Origin: Halopseudomonas nanhaiensis
Lineage (GTDB): Bacteria > Pseudomonadota > Gammaproteobacteria > Pseudomonadales > Pseudomonadaceae
Assembly: GCF_020025155.1 (NCBI RefSeq)
Contig: NZ_CP073751.1
Location: forward strand, 558,001 to 622,000
Direction of reading: 5' to 3'
DNA length: 64,000 nucleotides
The notes beneath the pieces were generated by a model, which saw only the letters and a program-made list of their open reading frames with translations, was not told where the DNA came from and made no database searches. Positions 45,837 through 54,593 of this stretch are shown here, one piece after another (the first letter of the stretch is position 1; each line of letters opens with the position of its first letter). Made by a program: the position numbers and the translations under genes.

Positions 45837-47546
45837 TCACGCCGGAACCTTCAGAACGGCGGCCAGTTGGTCCAGCATGACCTGCTCGCCCATGTGGAAT
45901 CCCTGGGCATAATCCACGCCGATATCGCGGATGACCTTGAGGATGTTCGCGCTGGATACATGCTCGGCGATGACCTTCTTGTTCAGGAAGTGACCCATTT
46001 CGGTGATGGATCTGACCACTGCGCGGTCGACCTCGTCGCGGGCGATATGTTCGATGAACGTGCCGTCGATCTTGATGAAGTCCACCGGCAGCCGCTTGAG
46101 ATATCCGTAGGAGAACTGGCCCACGCCGAAATCGTCGAGCGAGAAGCGGCATCCGATCCGGCGCATCTCGTTGATGAAATCGGCGGCGTCCTCCAGGTTG
46201 GCTACCGCGGTGGTCTCGGTGATCTCGAAGATCAGCCGGTCTCGCGGGACCGCATGACGAACCAGTGCCTCGAACAGGAAATCGATGAACGACTCATCAT
46301 TCAGCGAGTGGCCGGAAAGATTGATCGAGAACCCGCCGAATCGTTGCAGCTCTGCCGGATGCGCCGCCATCCATGTCAGTACGGTCTGAATGACCCAGCG
46401 GTCGACCGCTGCCATCCGGCCGTATTGCTCGGCCGCCTTGATGAAGTCGGCCGGAAGCAGGTGCTGGCCATTCCGGTCGATCACCGTCAGCAGCACCTCG
46501 TAGTGCGGAAGCACGCCCGAAGCCGGGTCGATCGGCATGATTTTCTGGCAACGAATCCGCAAGTTGTCCTCATCCATGGCCTTGTTGATCCGGGTGACCC
46601 AGGACATCAGCTGGTCGCGTCTGGCCACCGCCGGATTTCCCGGTCGGACCAGTTGAACATCGGTGCGGCCGGCCTGTTTGCACAGTTCCGCCGCAGCTTC
46701 GGCCATTCGCAGCGGCTCCAGGGCATGATCGGTATGCTGATCAATCCCGACCAGCGCCACTACCGCGCTGGTGACGAAACGCTGCCCGGCATGGTCGAAG
46801 CGGCTCGCTTCGACCATTCGCTTGAGCTCTGTGGCCAGCAGGTAGCCTGCTTTTTCCGTGGTCAACGGAGCGAGCACGGCGAACCGATCAGCGCCCAGGC
46901 GCCCGATCTCGGCCGAGTCGCCAAGGCGACCTCGCAGCTGCAGGGCCAGTTCACGGAGGAAGCGGTCACCTGCTTCGTAGCCGCAGGTATTGTTGATCAG
47001 CTTGAACTGCACGATATCCAGGAAGATCAGCACATGTCCGCTACGCTGTCGGCGTGCTTCGGCAGCGAGATGTTGCAGGCAGGAGATGAACGCCGGGCGG
47101 GTAAGCAGACCGGTCAACGGATCATGCCGGGCGTCAGAGTCCAGCTTGTCCGACAGACTCAGGAGCAGCCCGTCCAACTCCACATCGACCGACGGCAGCC
47201 CGACCACGTTGGGAGCGACGATATGCACGCCGCGCACCAGTTCGGCAATGTCGGCAAGCGTCAGATGGCCCGCAGCACGGTCCGGTGTCGCAGAGCGTTC
47301 CGGGATGGCCTGGTGCTGACCGCCTGGGAGGTTGCCGGTATCAGACGGGATCTTCTTTCGTTGAACGCGGCTCAGCGAGCGCGCTCGCTTTAGCCATCGT
47401 TGCATGATTGCATTGTTGCCAAGCCAGGCGGATTGGTGGCTCGGCTCGATGAGCGCACCGTGCCGGCTGCAGCCTGAACGACTGTCACCGACCGGCCTCT
47501 GCGTGATGGGAAGGTCCAGCTCGGAAAGCCTGAGTGCCTGGGTCAT
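45837..47546 (-). CDS. EAL phosphodiesterase with degenerate GGDEF domain
   Basis: 569 residues. The first 130 are of low similarity to anything I recognise and lack membrane helices. A GGDEF-like domain follows but its active site reads GADRF (218-222), so cyclase activity is unlikely. The EAL domain keeps the key residues: Glu350 in EVL, SINLS, FEITE, LDDFG and the Lys of FIKIDG, so cyclic-di-GMP hydrolysis is likely. An AAGGAGA ribosome site precedes ATG 47546. Divergent from a TetR gene; the shared 96-bp region holds a palindromic operator candidate. Confidence 0.88.
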   Translation of the reverse strand: MTQALRLSELDLPITQRPVGDSRSGCSRHGALIEPSHQSAWLGNNAIMQRWLKRARSLSRVQRKKIPSDTGNLPGGQHQAIPERSATPDRAAGHLTLADIAELVRGVHIVAPNVVGLPSVDVELDGLLLSLSDKLDSDARHDPLTGLLTRPAFISCLQHLAAEARRQRSGHVLIFLDIVQFKLINNTCGYEAGDRFLRELALQLRGRLGDSAEIGRLGADRFAVLAPLTTEKAGYLLATELKRMVEASRFDHAGQRFVTSAVVALVGIDQHTDHALEPLRMAEAAAELCKQAGRTDVQLVRPGNPAVARRDQLMSWVTRINKAMDEDNLRIRCQKIMPIDPASGVLPHYEVLLTVIDRNGQHLLPADFIKAAEQYGRMAAVDRWVIQTVLTWMAAHPAELQRFGGFSINLSGHSLNDESFIDFLFEALVRHAVPRDRLIFEITETTAVANLEDAADFINEMRRIGCRFSLDDFGVGQFSYGYLKRLPVDFIKIDGTFIEHIARDEVDRAVVRSITEMGHFLNKKVIAEHVSSANILKVIRDIGVDYAQGFHMGEQVMLDQLAAVLKVPA

Positions 47547-47600
47547 CTGCGTATCTCTCCTTGATTGCCTTTGCGTCGATATGACGCTACACTTTCTGCC

Positions 47601-47628
47601 TAGAACATAATTCTAGAATCATATTCTA
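47601..47628. promoter_or_regulatory. Overlapping palindromes, probable TetR operator
   Basis: Two palindromes share bases: TAGAACATAATTCTA (47601-47615) and TAGAATCATATTCTA (47614-47628), with ATTCTAGAAT at their junction. This AT-rich block contrasts with its surroundings and sits 15 bp before the tetR start. It is placed to control both divergent genes, as TetR-family repressors usually do. Confidence 0.65.
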
Positions 47629-47642
47629 ATACGAGATGTGTC

Positions 47643-48221
47643 ATGCCACGCAAGTCCCGCAAGGAAAGTATTTTGCTCGCGGCCCTCGAATGCTTTACCG
47701 AGCAGGGGGTCGAGTCGACGACCATCGAGATGATCCGGGATCGTGCCGACGCCAGCATCGGCAGCCTGTATCACCATTTCGGCAATAAGGAGCGGATCAT
47801 CGGCGCGCTCTATCTGGCCGGTCTGGCGGACTACGTGACGGTACTCGAGAGCCGCATGGACGAAGCCACCAGCGCGGAAGCCTGCATCCGGCTGCTGGTC
47901 ACCAGCTATATCGACTGGGTGGTGGCCAACCCGGACTGGGCGCGGTTCATTCTGCATAGCCGCAGTCGGGTCGAAGCGGGAGAGATGGGCCCCGCACTGC
48001 TCGAAGCCAATCAGCAGAACTATCTGCAGATTTACTCCCGTGTCGAGGCGCACCGCAGTGAGGGGTGTTTTCTCAAGGTGCCGCCGGACTGCTTCGTATC
48101 GATCATCATCGGCCCGTCACAGGAGTTCGCCCGGAACTGGCTGGCCGGGCGCACCCGGACCCATCTGGCCGATTGTCGCGATCTGTTCGCCGACATCGCC
48201 TGGCGCAGCGTGCGCGCCTAG
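47643..48221 (+). CDS. TetR/AcrR family transcriptional regulator
   Basis: 192 residues. The N-terminal helix-turn-helix is canonical: RKESILLAALECFTEQGVESTTIEMIRDRADASIGSLYHHFGNKERII. The C-terminal ligand domain (about 60-190) has no recognisable ligand signature. Autoregulation is suggested by the overlapping palindromes just upstream. It may control the divergent EAL gene and so connect an effector to cyclic-di-GMP, which is an inference from layout. Confidence 0.87.
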   Translation: MPRKSRKESILLAALECFTEQGVESTTIEMIRDRADASIGSLYHHFGNKERIIGALYLAGLADYVTVLESRMDEATSAEACIRLLVTSYIDWVVANPDWARFILHSRSRVEAGEMGPALLEANQQNYLQIYSRVEAHRSEGCFLKVPPDCFVSIIIGPSQEFARNWLAGRTRTHLADCRDLFADIAWRSVRA

Positions 48222-48304
48222 GCCGATTAGGAGAGCAGGGGGAATGATCGCCGGCGGTCGCCACCTGCATGGCCGCCCCGGCAATTTTCAGCTAGGTTTC
48301 GCAT

Positions 48305-48676
48305 ATGACCACTCCACACATTCATGCAACCATCCCGGTGCTGGCCTCGTTGTCGATCGTCGAGACCGTGCATTTCTATAGTCAGCGGCTGGGCTTCGAA
48401 CCGCTGCTGATACAGGCGGAGTACGCCATCATGCAGCGTGACGGCGCCGAGCTGCATTTCTGGCTTTGCCGGGAGCGGCATATCGCGGAAAACACCTCCT
48501 GCTACGTCAGAGTCGGCGGCACCCAGGGGCTGTATGAGGAGTTTCTGGCCAAGGGTCTCAATGTTCAGCCCCCGACGGAACGTGAGTGGGGCATGAAGGA
48601 GCTCTATGTCATCGATCCCCACGGGAACCTGATCAAGTTCGGCGAGCCTACGCCGCCGCCGCTGGACGAAGCGTAG
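48305..48676 (+). CDS. VOC superfamily (bleomycin-resistance/glyoxalase fold) protein
   Basis: 123 residues with the two-module VOC fold: ATIPVLASLSIVETVHFYSQRLGFE at the start and ELYVIDPHGNLIKFGEP at the end, the latter carrying the usual metal or drug-pocket Glu position. The length is that of bleomycin-binding or small glyoxalase-like proteins. A resistance role cannot be claimed from this alone. Convergent with the catalase-like gene. Confidence 0.82.
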   Translation: MTTPHIHATIPVLASLSIVETVHFYSQRLGFEPLLIQAEYAIMQRDGAELHFWLCRERHIAENTSCYVRVGGTQGLYEEFLAKGLNVQPPTEREWGMKELYVIDPHGNLIKFGEPTPPPLDEA

Positions 48677-48693
48677 ACGCAGCCCGCCCCGTC

Positions 48694-49776
48694 TCAGCGG
48701 GGCTCGTGGATGGGACATCCGTTGTGCGAGGCGCGATAGCCGGCGGACATTTCGTAGGCGGGTTTGCGCGCGCGCATGATGCTGCCGAGCGGCCGATGTG
48801 CGGCGAGTCCGTGCCAGGGACTGAATGCCATGCCGTCATCGATTCGACGTGACAATGCTTCCGACCAGCCATCCTGCGGCTGAACCTCGATGCGCCCGAC
48901 GGTGATGTAAGGACTCTCTGCTTCAGGCCATTCCACGGTAGCGTCCTCGATCGGCATCTTTTCCAGATCAGTCGCCAGTTGCACCCGAACCTCCCAGGTC
49001 CCGCCCTGGCTCCGGAAGTGCCCGGTCACCGCGTCGCGCAGTGCATTGGGTCGGTCCTTGAGTTCCAGCGGCTGATCCTTGAGTTGCTTGAGTTCCGGCG
49101 AGACGGGCGCAATGCTGACCTTGGCGAAATACGGTCCCCACAACATCGGCACCACGCTGTAGAAGGTCTCTCCCAACATGTTGGTGGCCGGATGTCCGCC
49201 GAGACTCTTGAGCGAGGCGCTCTCGCCCCCCGCCTTTTCGACTACCGCTTCGGTGCCACGCAGTACTGCCGACAGCGCCTGCTTGGCGTGCGGCGCCTTG
49301 TCGGTGGTCTTCGCCAGCAACTTCAGCGAGCGGGAAAAGGCCCTGGTGTCCGGCGCCATGAAGACCGGGGCGTTGACCATCACGAAGTCCTGGGTGCGGG
49401 CCTCTTCACTGCCCGGAAGACGCTTACCCGGAACATCCATGATCTTCAGCGCCAGCCCGCGCGGGGTGGACACCGTGTCAGCGAGGATGTCGCCCGGATT
49501 GGTCGACAGGCGCATGATCACCGGGTGGCTACCCGGCTGCGCAAAGGCCCCTTGCGCCAGCGCCTCCGGCAAATCGGCCGCCACTGTCAGCGTGCCTTCC
49601 AGCAGCCCATGGCTCTTCGCGTGGACGCTGCGGATGGCATGGCCGCCGTGAGCGTAAGTGGTCTCGAGAATATGCTGCAACGAGTCCATGATCTCCTGCT
49701 GAGTATCCGCTTCGCTTTCATGGATCTGTTCAAACTGCGGTTCGAAGGGTAGAGGGCGTATCGGTAGCTGGGGCAT
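48694..49776 (-). CDS. Catalase-like heme protein
   Basis: 360 residues, shorter than the roughly 480 of a true monofunctional catalase. The N-terminal core has VHAKSHGLLEGTL, with the His at the catalytic-His place, and RLSTNPGDILADT, while the distal Asn position fits NAPVFMAPD. The heme-ligand region appears as IMRARKPAYEMSAGYR, with a Tyr at the proximal place. Members include small catalase-related heme proteins and allene-oxide-synthase-like enzymes, so peroxidase or hydroperoxide chemistry is as likely as catalase. Same strand as gntR and atzF, after a 104-bp gap. Confidence 0.8.
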   Translation of the reverse strand: MPQLPIRPLPFEPQFEQIHESEADTQQEIMDSLQHILETTYAHGGHAIRSVHAKSHGLLEGTLTVAADLPEALAQGAFAQPGSHPVIMRLSTNPGDILADTVSTPRGLALKIMDVPGKRLPGSEEARTQDFVMVNAPVFMAPDTRAFSRSLKLLAKTTDKAPHAKQALSAVLRGTEAVVEKAGGESASLKSLGGHPATNMLGETFYSVVPMLWGPYFAKVSIAPVSPELKQLKDQPLELKDRPNALRDAVTGHFRSQGGTWEVRVQLATDLEKMPIEDATVEWPEAESPYITVGRIEVQPQDGWSEALSRRIDDGMAFSPWHGLAAHRPLGSIMRARKPAYEMSAGYRASHNGCPIHEPR

Positions 49777-49880
49777 GCGCTGTCTCCTGAAACAGGCCGG
49801 TTCGCCGGGCGGCGGGGGCGTTCAGAAAGTGGACCGGGAGAATGACCGTCGGTTCTGCCTGAGCGTCGGCGGCGGCTCTG

Positions 49881-50588
49881 TTATCGCCCGGTTCGGCGAC
49901 TCGCCTCGTAAAGCGTATGCAGGGTGATCTGGCGGACCTCGGCCTTGCTCTCCTGCACATGCGTACGCAGCAGCTCGCGAGCGCGGTCGGCGTCGCCAGC
50001 GAGAATACGTTCGATGATCGCGCCGTGCTCGTCGTAGGTGCATTGAATGCGGGCGGACTGGGTGAAATCCAGTCGGCGGACGATATGCAGGCGTTCACTG
50101 ATGTCGTGATGAATCCGGGCCATCTCCCGATTGCCGGTGGCCTCGACGAGGTGTTCGTGGAAGCGTTCGTCCAGGGCGCAGACGGTCGGGCCATCGCTCA
50201 GCCGCGAGTCCCGGTCGACCAGCCAGATGTCTGCCAAGGTTTTCAGCTCCACCAGCGGTGGTGCGATACAGAGTTTCTCCACTGCGGCGAGTTCGAGCGC
50301 GATACGAACATCGTACAGCTGCTCGAACTGTGCGAACTCGAATGGACTGACCTGCCAGCCGCTACGAAAGGCGACCGATACGAACCCCTCCCGCGCAAGC
50401 CGGGTCAGCGCCTCGCGAACCGGCGTGCGACTCGCGCCGGTCAGCGTAGCGATCTCGTTTTCGGTGAAGCGCTCGCCGGGTAGCAGGCGGAAGCTGAAGA
50501 TATCCTCCTTCAAACGGCGGTACACCCGCTCGGTCAGATTCTCCGGGCGCGCTGTCGAAGAGACCGGATCCGCTTCGCCTGTCGGCAT
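49881..50588 (-). CDS. GntR family (FadR-type) transcriptional regulator
   Basis: 235 residues. The winged-helix N-terminus (LTERVYRRLKEDIFSFRLLPGERFTENEIATLTGASRTPVREAL) is typical GntR; the C-terminal FCD domain follows, with the metal-binding pattern DERFHEHLVEATGN and HGAIIERILAGDADRAREL. It starts one base after the atzF stop, so is coexpressed with it. The palindrome at 52404 upstream of atzF is its likely operator. An upstream in-frame start at 50618 would overlap atzF. Confidence 0.86.
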   Translation of the reverse strand: MPTGEADPVSSTARPENLTERVYRRLKEDIFSFRLLPGERFTENEIATLTGASRTPVREALTRLAREGFVSVAFRSGWQVSPFEFAQFEQLYDVRIALELAAVEKLCIAPPLVELKTLADIWLVDRDSRLSDGPTVCALDERFHEHLVEATGNREMARIHHDISERLHIVRRLDFTQSARIQCTYDEHGAIIERILAGDADRARELLRTHVQESKAEVRQITLHTLYEASRRTGR

Positions 50589-50589
50589 G

Positions 50590-52377
50590 TCAGCTGTTCC
50601 GTGAAGCAATATAGGCACGCCAGCCGCCCAGATGAGTGATGTCGGTCGCCCCTTCCACGGCCGCTCCTTCGCAGATGAAACCCTTGACCTGGCGGCCGTC
50701 CTGCAGTGTCAGCGTGCCGATGCCAAGCGGAGCGGGAATGAGCGCGACGAAACTGCCGAATGCCTGCAGCGGCACGTCCCATAGTTCGACGATGATGGCG
50801 GCGCCGTCGGCGCTTCGGATCAGTCCGGGCTTGGGCGGGGTGGTATTGGGCAGTGCGTACAGCCGGTAGTTATCGGCCGTGAAGGTGCTCTCGACGAAGC
50901 GTGCACGGCGCTCCACCAGCTGCGTGTTGAGCGGCATCCCGGTGAGATGGGCGCCGACCACGGCGAGACGTACGTAGCCTTCAGGGGCGTCACGCGCCGG
51001 GGCAGGGGCAGGCAGCTCGCGCTGCGTAGCGCCCGCTTTCCACGGCGCGAAGGCCTGCCAGCGGCGACCGAACTCGGCCAGCGCTTCGTCCTGCCAGGCA
51101 GCCCCGATCAGCGTGATGCCAGATGGCAGCCCGTCATCGCGCATGCCCGCCGGTAGGGCCAGCGCAGAGCCATCGGCCAGGTTGACGAAATTGGTCCAGG
51201 TGCCGAGCTGGCTGTTGACCTCGACCGGTTCGGCGGCCACCTCCGCCAATGTGGGCAGGCGCGGTGCTGTGGGCACCAACAGCGCGTCGACCTGCTGCAT
51301 GCGCAGCTGTATTTCGCGCGCCAGATCGGCACGGCGGTATTCGGCTCGGTAGGTATCGGCGGCGCTGAATCTGGCCGCGTTGGCGAGAATGCCGCGCACG
51401 ACCTCATTCATCTGATCGGCATGCTCGTCCATGAACGAGGCGATCGCCGCGTAGCGCTCGGCTACCCAGGGGCCACCGTAGAGAAGTTCGGCGAGCTGCT
51501 GCATCGGGGCGAAGTCGATATCCACCAGCTCCACGGCCATCTCCTTCAGACGGGTCAGGCTGGCCTGCCAGGCCGCCTCGGCCTGGGTATCGCCGAACCA
51601 GGGCAACTGACTCGGTATGCCGAAGCGCGGCGAGGCCTGCATGAGGGTGGCCGGATGCTCCTGCTCGCGAGAGTAACCGTCCCTCGGGTCGAAGCCTGTC
51701 ATGACTCTGGCGACGCTCTGCGCGTCTTCCACGTCCAGAGCGAAGATCGATACGCAGTCCAGACTGCGGCAGGCAGGTATCACGCCGGTGGTGCTGAAGC
51801 GTCCACGGGTTGGCTTGAGTCCGACCAGGTTGTTGAAGCCGGCGGGGACCCTGCCGGAACCGGCGGTATCGGTGCCCAGGCTGAACGGGACCAGGCCGCG
51901 GGCTACCGCGACCGCCGAGCCGGAGCTGGAACCACCGGAGACGTAGTCCGGATTGAAGCTGTTGGGTACCGCGCCGTACGGCGAGCGCGTGCCGACCAGA
52001 CCGGTGGCGAACTGATCCAGATTGGTCTTGGCCATGATGATTGCGCCGGCGGCCCGTAGGCGAGCAACGCTGGTGGCGTCAGCGGCTGCGACGTATCGGA
52101 AGGCAGGGCAGGCGGCGGTCGTCGGGAGTCCCGCTACGTCGATGTTGTCCTTGATTACGCAGGGCACGCCGTACAGGGGCAGCGCGCGGGCATCGTCCAT
52201 CGCATCGAGCTGATCCAGTTGGCTGGAGAGTTCAGCGGCAGTGACCACATGAATGAATGCCGGGTCTTCGGGCTCGAAGTGTTCGAGCAGCGTCATCAGC
52301 GCATGCCGGGGCGTTTGGCCGTCTTCGCGATAGGCCCTGAGCCATTCCCTGATTGTCCAGCCGTTTTGCGTTGCCAT
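50590..52377 (-). CDS. atzF: Allophanate hydrolase
   Basis: Hydrolyses allophanate to ammonia and CO2, the second half of the urea carboxylase/amidolyase pathway. 595 residues: an amidase-signature domain (1 to about 450) with the Lys of [11 protein letters not shown] and the Ser nucleophile region [14 protein letters not shown] and [11 protein letters not shown], and a C-terminal domain (about 470-595, [16 protein letters not shown]) found in AtzF-type enzymes. AGGAGG precedes the ATG. Usually a urea carboxylase or guanidine-degradation gene is adjacent; none is here. Operon with gntR. Confidence 0.93.
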   Translation of the reverse strand: MATQNGWTIREWLRAYREDGQTPRHALMTLLEHFEPEDPAFIHVVTAAELSSQLDQLDAMDDARALPLYGVPCVIKDNIDVAGLPTTAACPAFRYVAAADATSVARLRAAGAIIMAKTNLDQFATGLVGTRSPYGAVPNSFNPDYVSGGSSSGSAVAVARGLVPFSLGTDTAGSGRVPAGFNNLVGLKPTRGRFSTTGVIPACRSLDCVSIFALDVEDAQSVARVMTGFDPRDGYSREQEHPATLMQASPRFGIPSQLPWFGDTQAEAAWQASLTRLKEMAVELVDIDFAPMQQLAELLYGGPWVAERYAAIASFMDEHADQMNEVVRGILANAARFSAADTYRAEYRRADLAREIQLRMQQVDALLVPTAPRLPTLAEVAAEPVEVNSQLGTWTNFVNLADGSALALPAGMRDDGLPSGITLIGAAWQDEALAEFGRRWQAFAPWKAGATQRELPAPAPARDAPEGYVRLAVVGAHLTGMPLNTQLVERRARFVESTFTADNYRLYALPNTTPPKPGLIRSADGAAIIVELWDVPLQAFGSFVALIPAPLGIGTLTLQDGRQVKGFICEGAAVEGATDITHLGGWRAYIASRNS

Positions 52378-52403
52378 CGATCCTCCTGCGGATTCAATAC
52401 GAT

Positions 52404-52415
52404 CTTGTATACAAG
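52404..52415. promoter_or_regulatory. CTTGTATACAAG palindrome, probable GntR operator
   Basis: A perfect 12-bp palindrome 27 bp before the atzF start. It fits the TNGTNNACNA core bound by FadR-type GntR regulators, and the operon itself encodes one. It is placed to repress atzF-gntR. Confidence 0.7.
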
Positions 52416-53103
52416 TTGGTATTCAGCAGGGTTCGTGCCAGAACGGCGGCAGATGGCGTGTGACTCGCCAGCCGGTAGCCATGGGGCCTTCCCGCTCACC
52501 TTGCCAGAGTCGTGGCCTGATGATCACTGCCAACGACTGGTGCCGCGTGCATCCGGAAGCCTTGTTTTGGTGCGTTTGACGCGTCGCATCGAACGGGTGT
52601 TTCGTCGAGAGCAGCCGAACGGTGCAAACCGGCGATGGTCTACGCTTGGACATTACAAACCGAGGCACTGGTGGAGCCGGCTCTGGTCGGAATCGCTCCG
52701 TGGCGGTCACTCGATCGTCACGAGCGCACACCAGACTGCTCGAAATGTCTGGCAGGTATTGACCACACGACCGCTTGGTTTTATGGTTCGCCCCGAACGT
52801 TGAGGCTGGCACGATCCATACGGCTCAAGTACTGACGACGAGACAGCAAGACCACGGTTGCCGCCGCGGACTTATTGCTTTCGGCGCACGCCTTGGGAAG
52901 TAGGCGAACCAAAGTGGGGATACTGATCAGACGTTCGCACCCCCGGGTTGTGTGTTGGCCATATATCGTTCGGAGCGCTTCCGTCGGAAAGCGCGCCGCA
53001 GTCCTCGTCTGCATGCGACTGCTGCGCGCTCATCTGCCCTGCATCTGATCGTCATGTCCTCACGCGGCCCGAATCCGGAACTCACAGCTTTGGAGCCGAC
53101 GCC
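52416..53103. other. Long intergenic region upstream of speC
   Basis: About 690 bp between the atzF operator and speC. Frames of up to about 130 codons exist on both strands but resemble no family, lack ribosome sites, and overlap one another. Near 52972 a bulged hairpin (GCGCTTCC/GGAAAGCGC) lies in what may be the speC leader. I see no RNA gene, transposon end or riboswitch I can name. Confidence 0.5.
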
Positions 53104-54267
53104 ATGTCCATCAAACTCGAAGACTACTTCGACAAAGAGACCTTCAGCCGCATCAAGGACCGTGCCGATCAGCACGACACGCCGTTTCTCGTGGTTGACC
53201 TGAAGACCATCGACCGCGCATACGACGACCTGGTCGAAGGCTTTCCCTTCGCCAAGATCTACTACGCGGTGAAAGCCAATCCGTCCAATGAAGTGCTGGG
53301 CCTGTTGAAAGACAAGGGCTCGAACTTCGACATCGCCTCGATCTACGAGCTGGAGAAGGTCATGGCTCTGGGTGTACGTCCGGAGCAGATCAGCTTCGGC
53401 AACACCATCAAGAAGTCCAAGCACATCCGCGCCTTCTACGAGAAGGGCGTACGGCTGTTCGCCACCGATTCCGAAGCGGATCTGCGCAACATCGCCAAGG
53501 CAGCACCGGGCTCGAAAGTCTACGTGCGCATCCTTACTGAAGGTTCGACCACTGCCGATTGGCCGCTGTCGCGCAAGTTCGGCTGCCAGACCGACATGGC
53601 CATGGACCTGCTGGTGCTGGCCAAGGAACTGGGTCTCGATCCCTACGGCATCTCCTTCCACGTCGGCTCGCAGCAGCGCGATATCGGCGCGTGGGACGCG
53701 GCGATTGCCAAGGTAAAGGTCATCTTCGAGCGTCTGAAGGAAGAAGACGGCATCACCCTGAAGATGATCAACATGGGTGGCGGCTTCCCGGCGAACTATC
53801 TGACCAAGACCAATACCTTGCAGACTTACGCCGAAGAGATCACCCGCTTCCTGCAGGAAGACTTCGGTGACGAGCTGCCGGAGATCATTCTCGAGCCGGG
53901 TCGTTCGCTGATTGCCAACGCAGGCATCCTGGTCAGCGAAGTGGTGCTGGTATCGCGCAAGTCACACACAGCGCTCGAGCGCTGGGTGTTCACCGACGTG
54001 GGCAAGTTCTCCGGCCTGATCGAAACCATGGACGAGTCGATCAAGTTCCCGATCTATGTCGAAAAGAAGGGCGAGCTGGAAGAAGCGGTCATCGCCGGGC
54101 CGACCTGCGACAGCGCCGACATCATGTACGAGAACTACAAGTACGGCCTGCCGCTGAACCTGGCGATCGGTGATCGTATGTACTGGCTGTCCACCGGCGC
54201 CTACACCACCAGCTACAGCGCGATCGAGTTCAACGGCTTTCCGCCGCTGGAGGCTTTCTACGTTTGA
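53104..54267 (+). CDS. speC: Ornithine decarboxylase (group IV PLP)
   Basis: PLP enzyme making putrescine from ornithine; 387 residues, matching the Pseudomonas SpeC length. The PLP-binding Lys is in YYAVKANPS, with the phosphate-binding GGGFPANY, substrate stretch LEPGRSLIANAG and the catalytic Cys in GPTCDSADIM. Lysine decarboxylation by relatives is known, so specificity for ornithine is likely but not absolute. GGAG precedes ATG 53104. A strong terminator follows. Confidence 0.93.
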   Translation: MSIKLEDYFDKETFSRIKDRADQHDTPFLVVDLKTIDRAYDDLVEGFPFAKIYYAVKANPSNEVLGLLKDKGSNFDIASIYELEKVMALGVRPEQISFGNTIKKSKHIRAFYEKGVRLFATDSEADLRNIAKAAPGSKVYVRILTEGSTTADWPLSRKFGCQTDMAMDLLVLAKELGLDPYGISFHVGSQQRDIGAWDAAIAKVKVIFERLKEEDGITLKMINMGGGFPANYLTKTNTLQTYAEEITRFLQEDFGDELPEIILEPGRSLIANAGILVSEVVLVSRKSHTALERWVFTDVGKFSGLIETMDESIKFPIYVEKKGELEEAVIAGPTCDSADIMYENYKYGLPLNLAIGDRMYWLSTGAYTTSYSAIEFNGFPPLEAFYV

Positions 54268-54333
54268 CGTGGAAGGCAGCGGCGAGCTTCGAGCAGTAAG
54301 CTGCAAGCTGACCGAGTCGGCCTAAAAGAAAAA

Positions 54334-54362
54334 GCCCGCGCTGTCACCAGCGCGGGCTTTTT
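54334..54362 (+). terminator. Intrinsic terminator of speC
   Basis: A perfect 10-bp stem GCCCGCGCTG / CAGCGCGGGC with a TCAC loop, followed by five T, 66 bases after the speC stop. An A-rich 5' flank makes it usable on the other strand too. Confidence 0.9.
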
Positions 54363-54383
54363 CGTGTGATGCGGAAGCCGCTC

Positions 54384-54411
54384 GGTGGATAACGCTGCGC
54401 GGTTTTCCACC
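54384..54411. repeat. Imperfect inverted repeat (GGTGGA core)
   Basis: GGTGGATAAC and GTTTTCCACC arms, one mismatch in ten, around a GC-rich loop. It lies between two terminators and shares its GGTGGA / TCCACC core with the next repeat. The wording resembles short intergenic repeats scattered in many proteobacteria. Confidence 0.55.
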
Positions 54412-54440
54412 CTACGTCAGGATGATGCCGGGCGATGCAG

Positions 54441-54464
54441 GGTGGATGGCCGAAGCCATCCACC
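54441..54464. repeat. Perfect inverted repeat (GGTGGATGGC)
   Basis: GGTGGATGGC and GCCATCCACC, perfect ten-base arms with a CGAA tetraloop. Possibly another copy of the same family of intergenic repeats as its neighbour at 54384. Confidence 0.6.
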
Positions 54465-54500
54465 GGGGTCATGAACCACAAGCGTCGAGCCCAAAGAAAA

Positions 54501-54530
54501 GCCCGCACTGCTTCCAGTGCGGGCTTTTTC
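54501..54530 (-). terminator. Hairpin terminator before the SDR gene end
   Basis: Perfect ten-base stem GCCCGCACTG / CAGTGCGGGC with CTTC loop and both an upstream A-run and a downstream T-run, so it can serve either strand. It lies 64 bp past the stop of the minus-strand SDR gene and is nearly the same as the speC terminator. Confidence 0.8.
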
Positions 54531-54593
54531 ATTTCTGCTGGCGCGGTCGGCGTGTCGCTTGCAGCTCAAAGCTTGCCGCTGCAAAGCCCGACG

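Noticed and set aside
52423-52812. 129-codon minus-strand frame upstream of speC
   Set aside because: No ribosome site, no family resemblance, and it competes with frames on the other strand.
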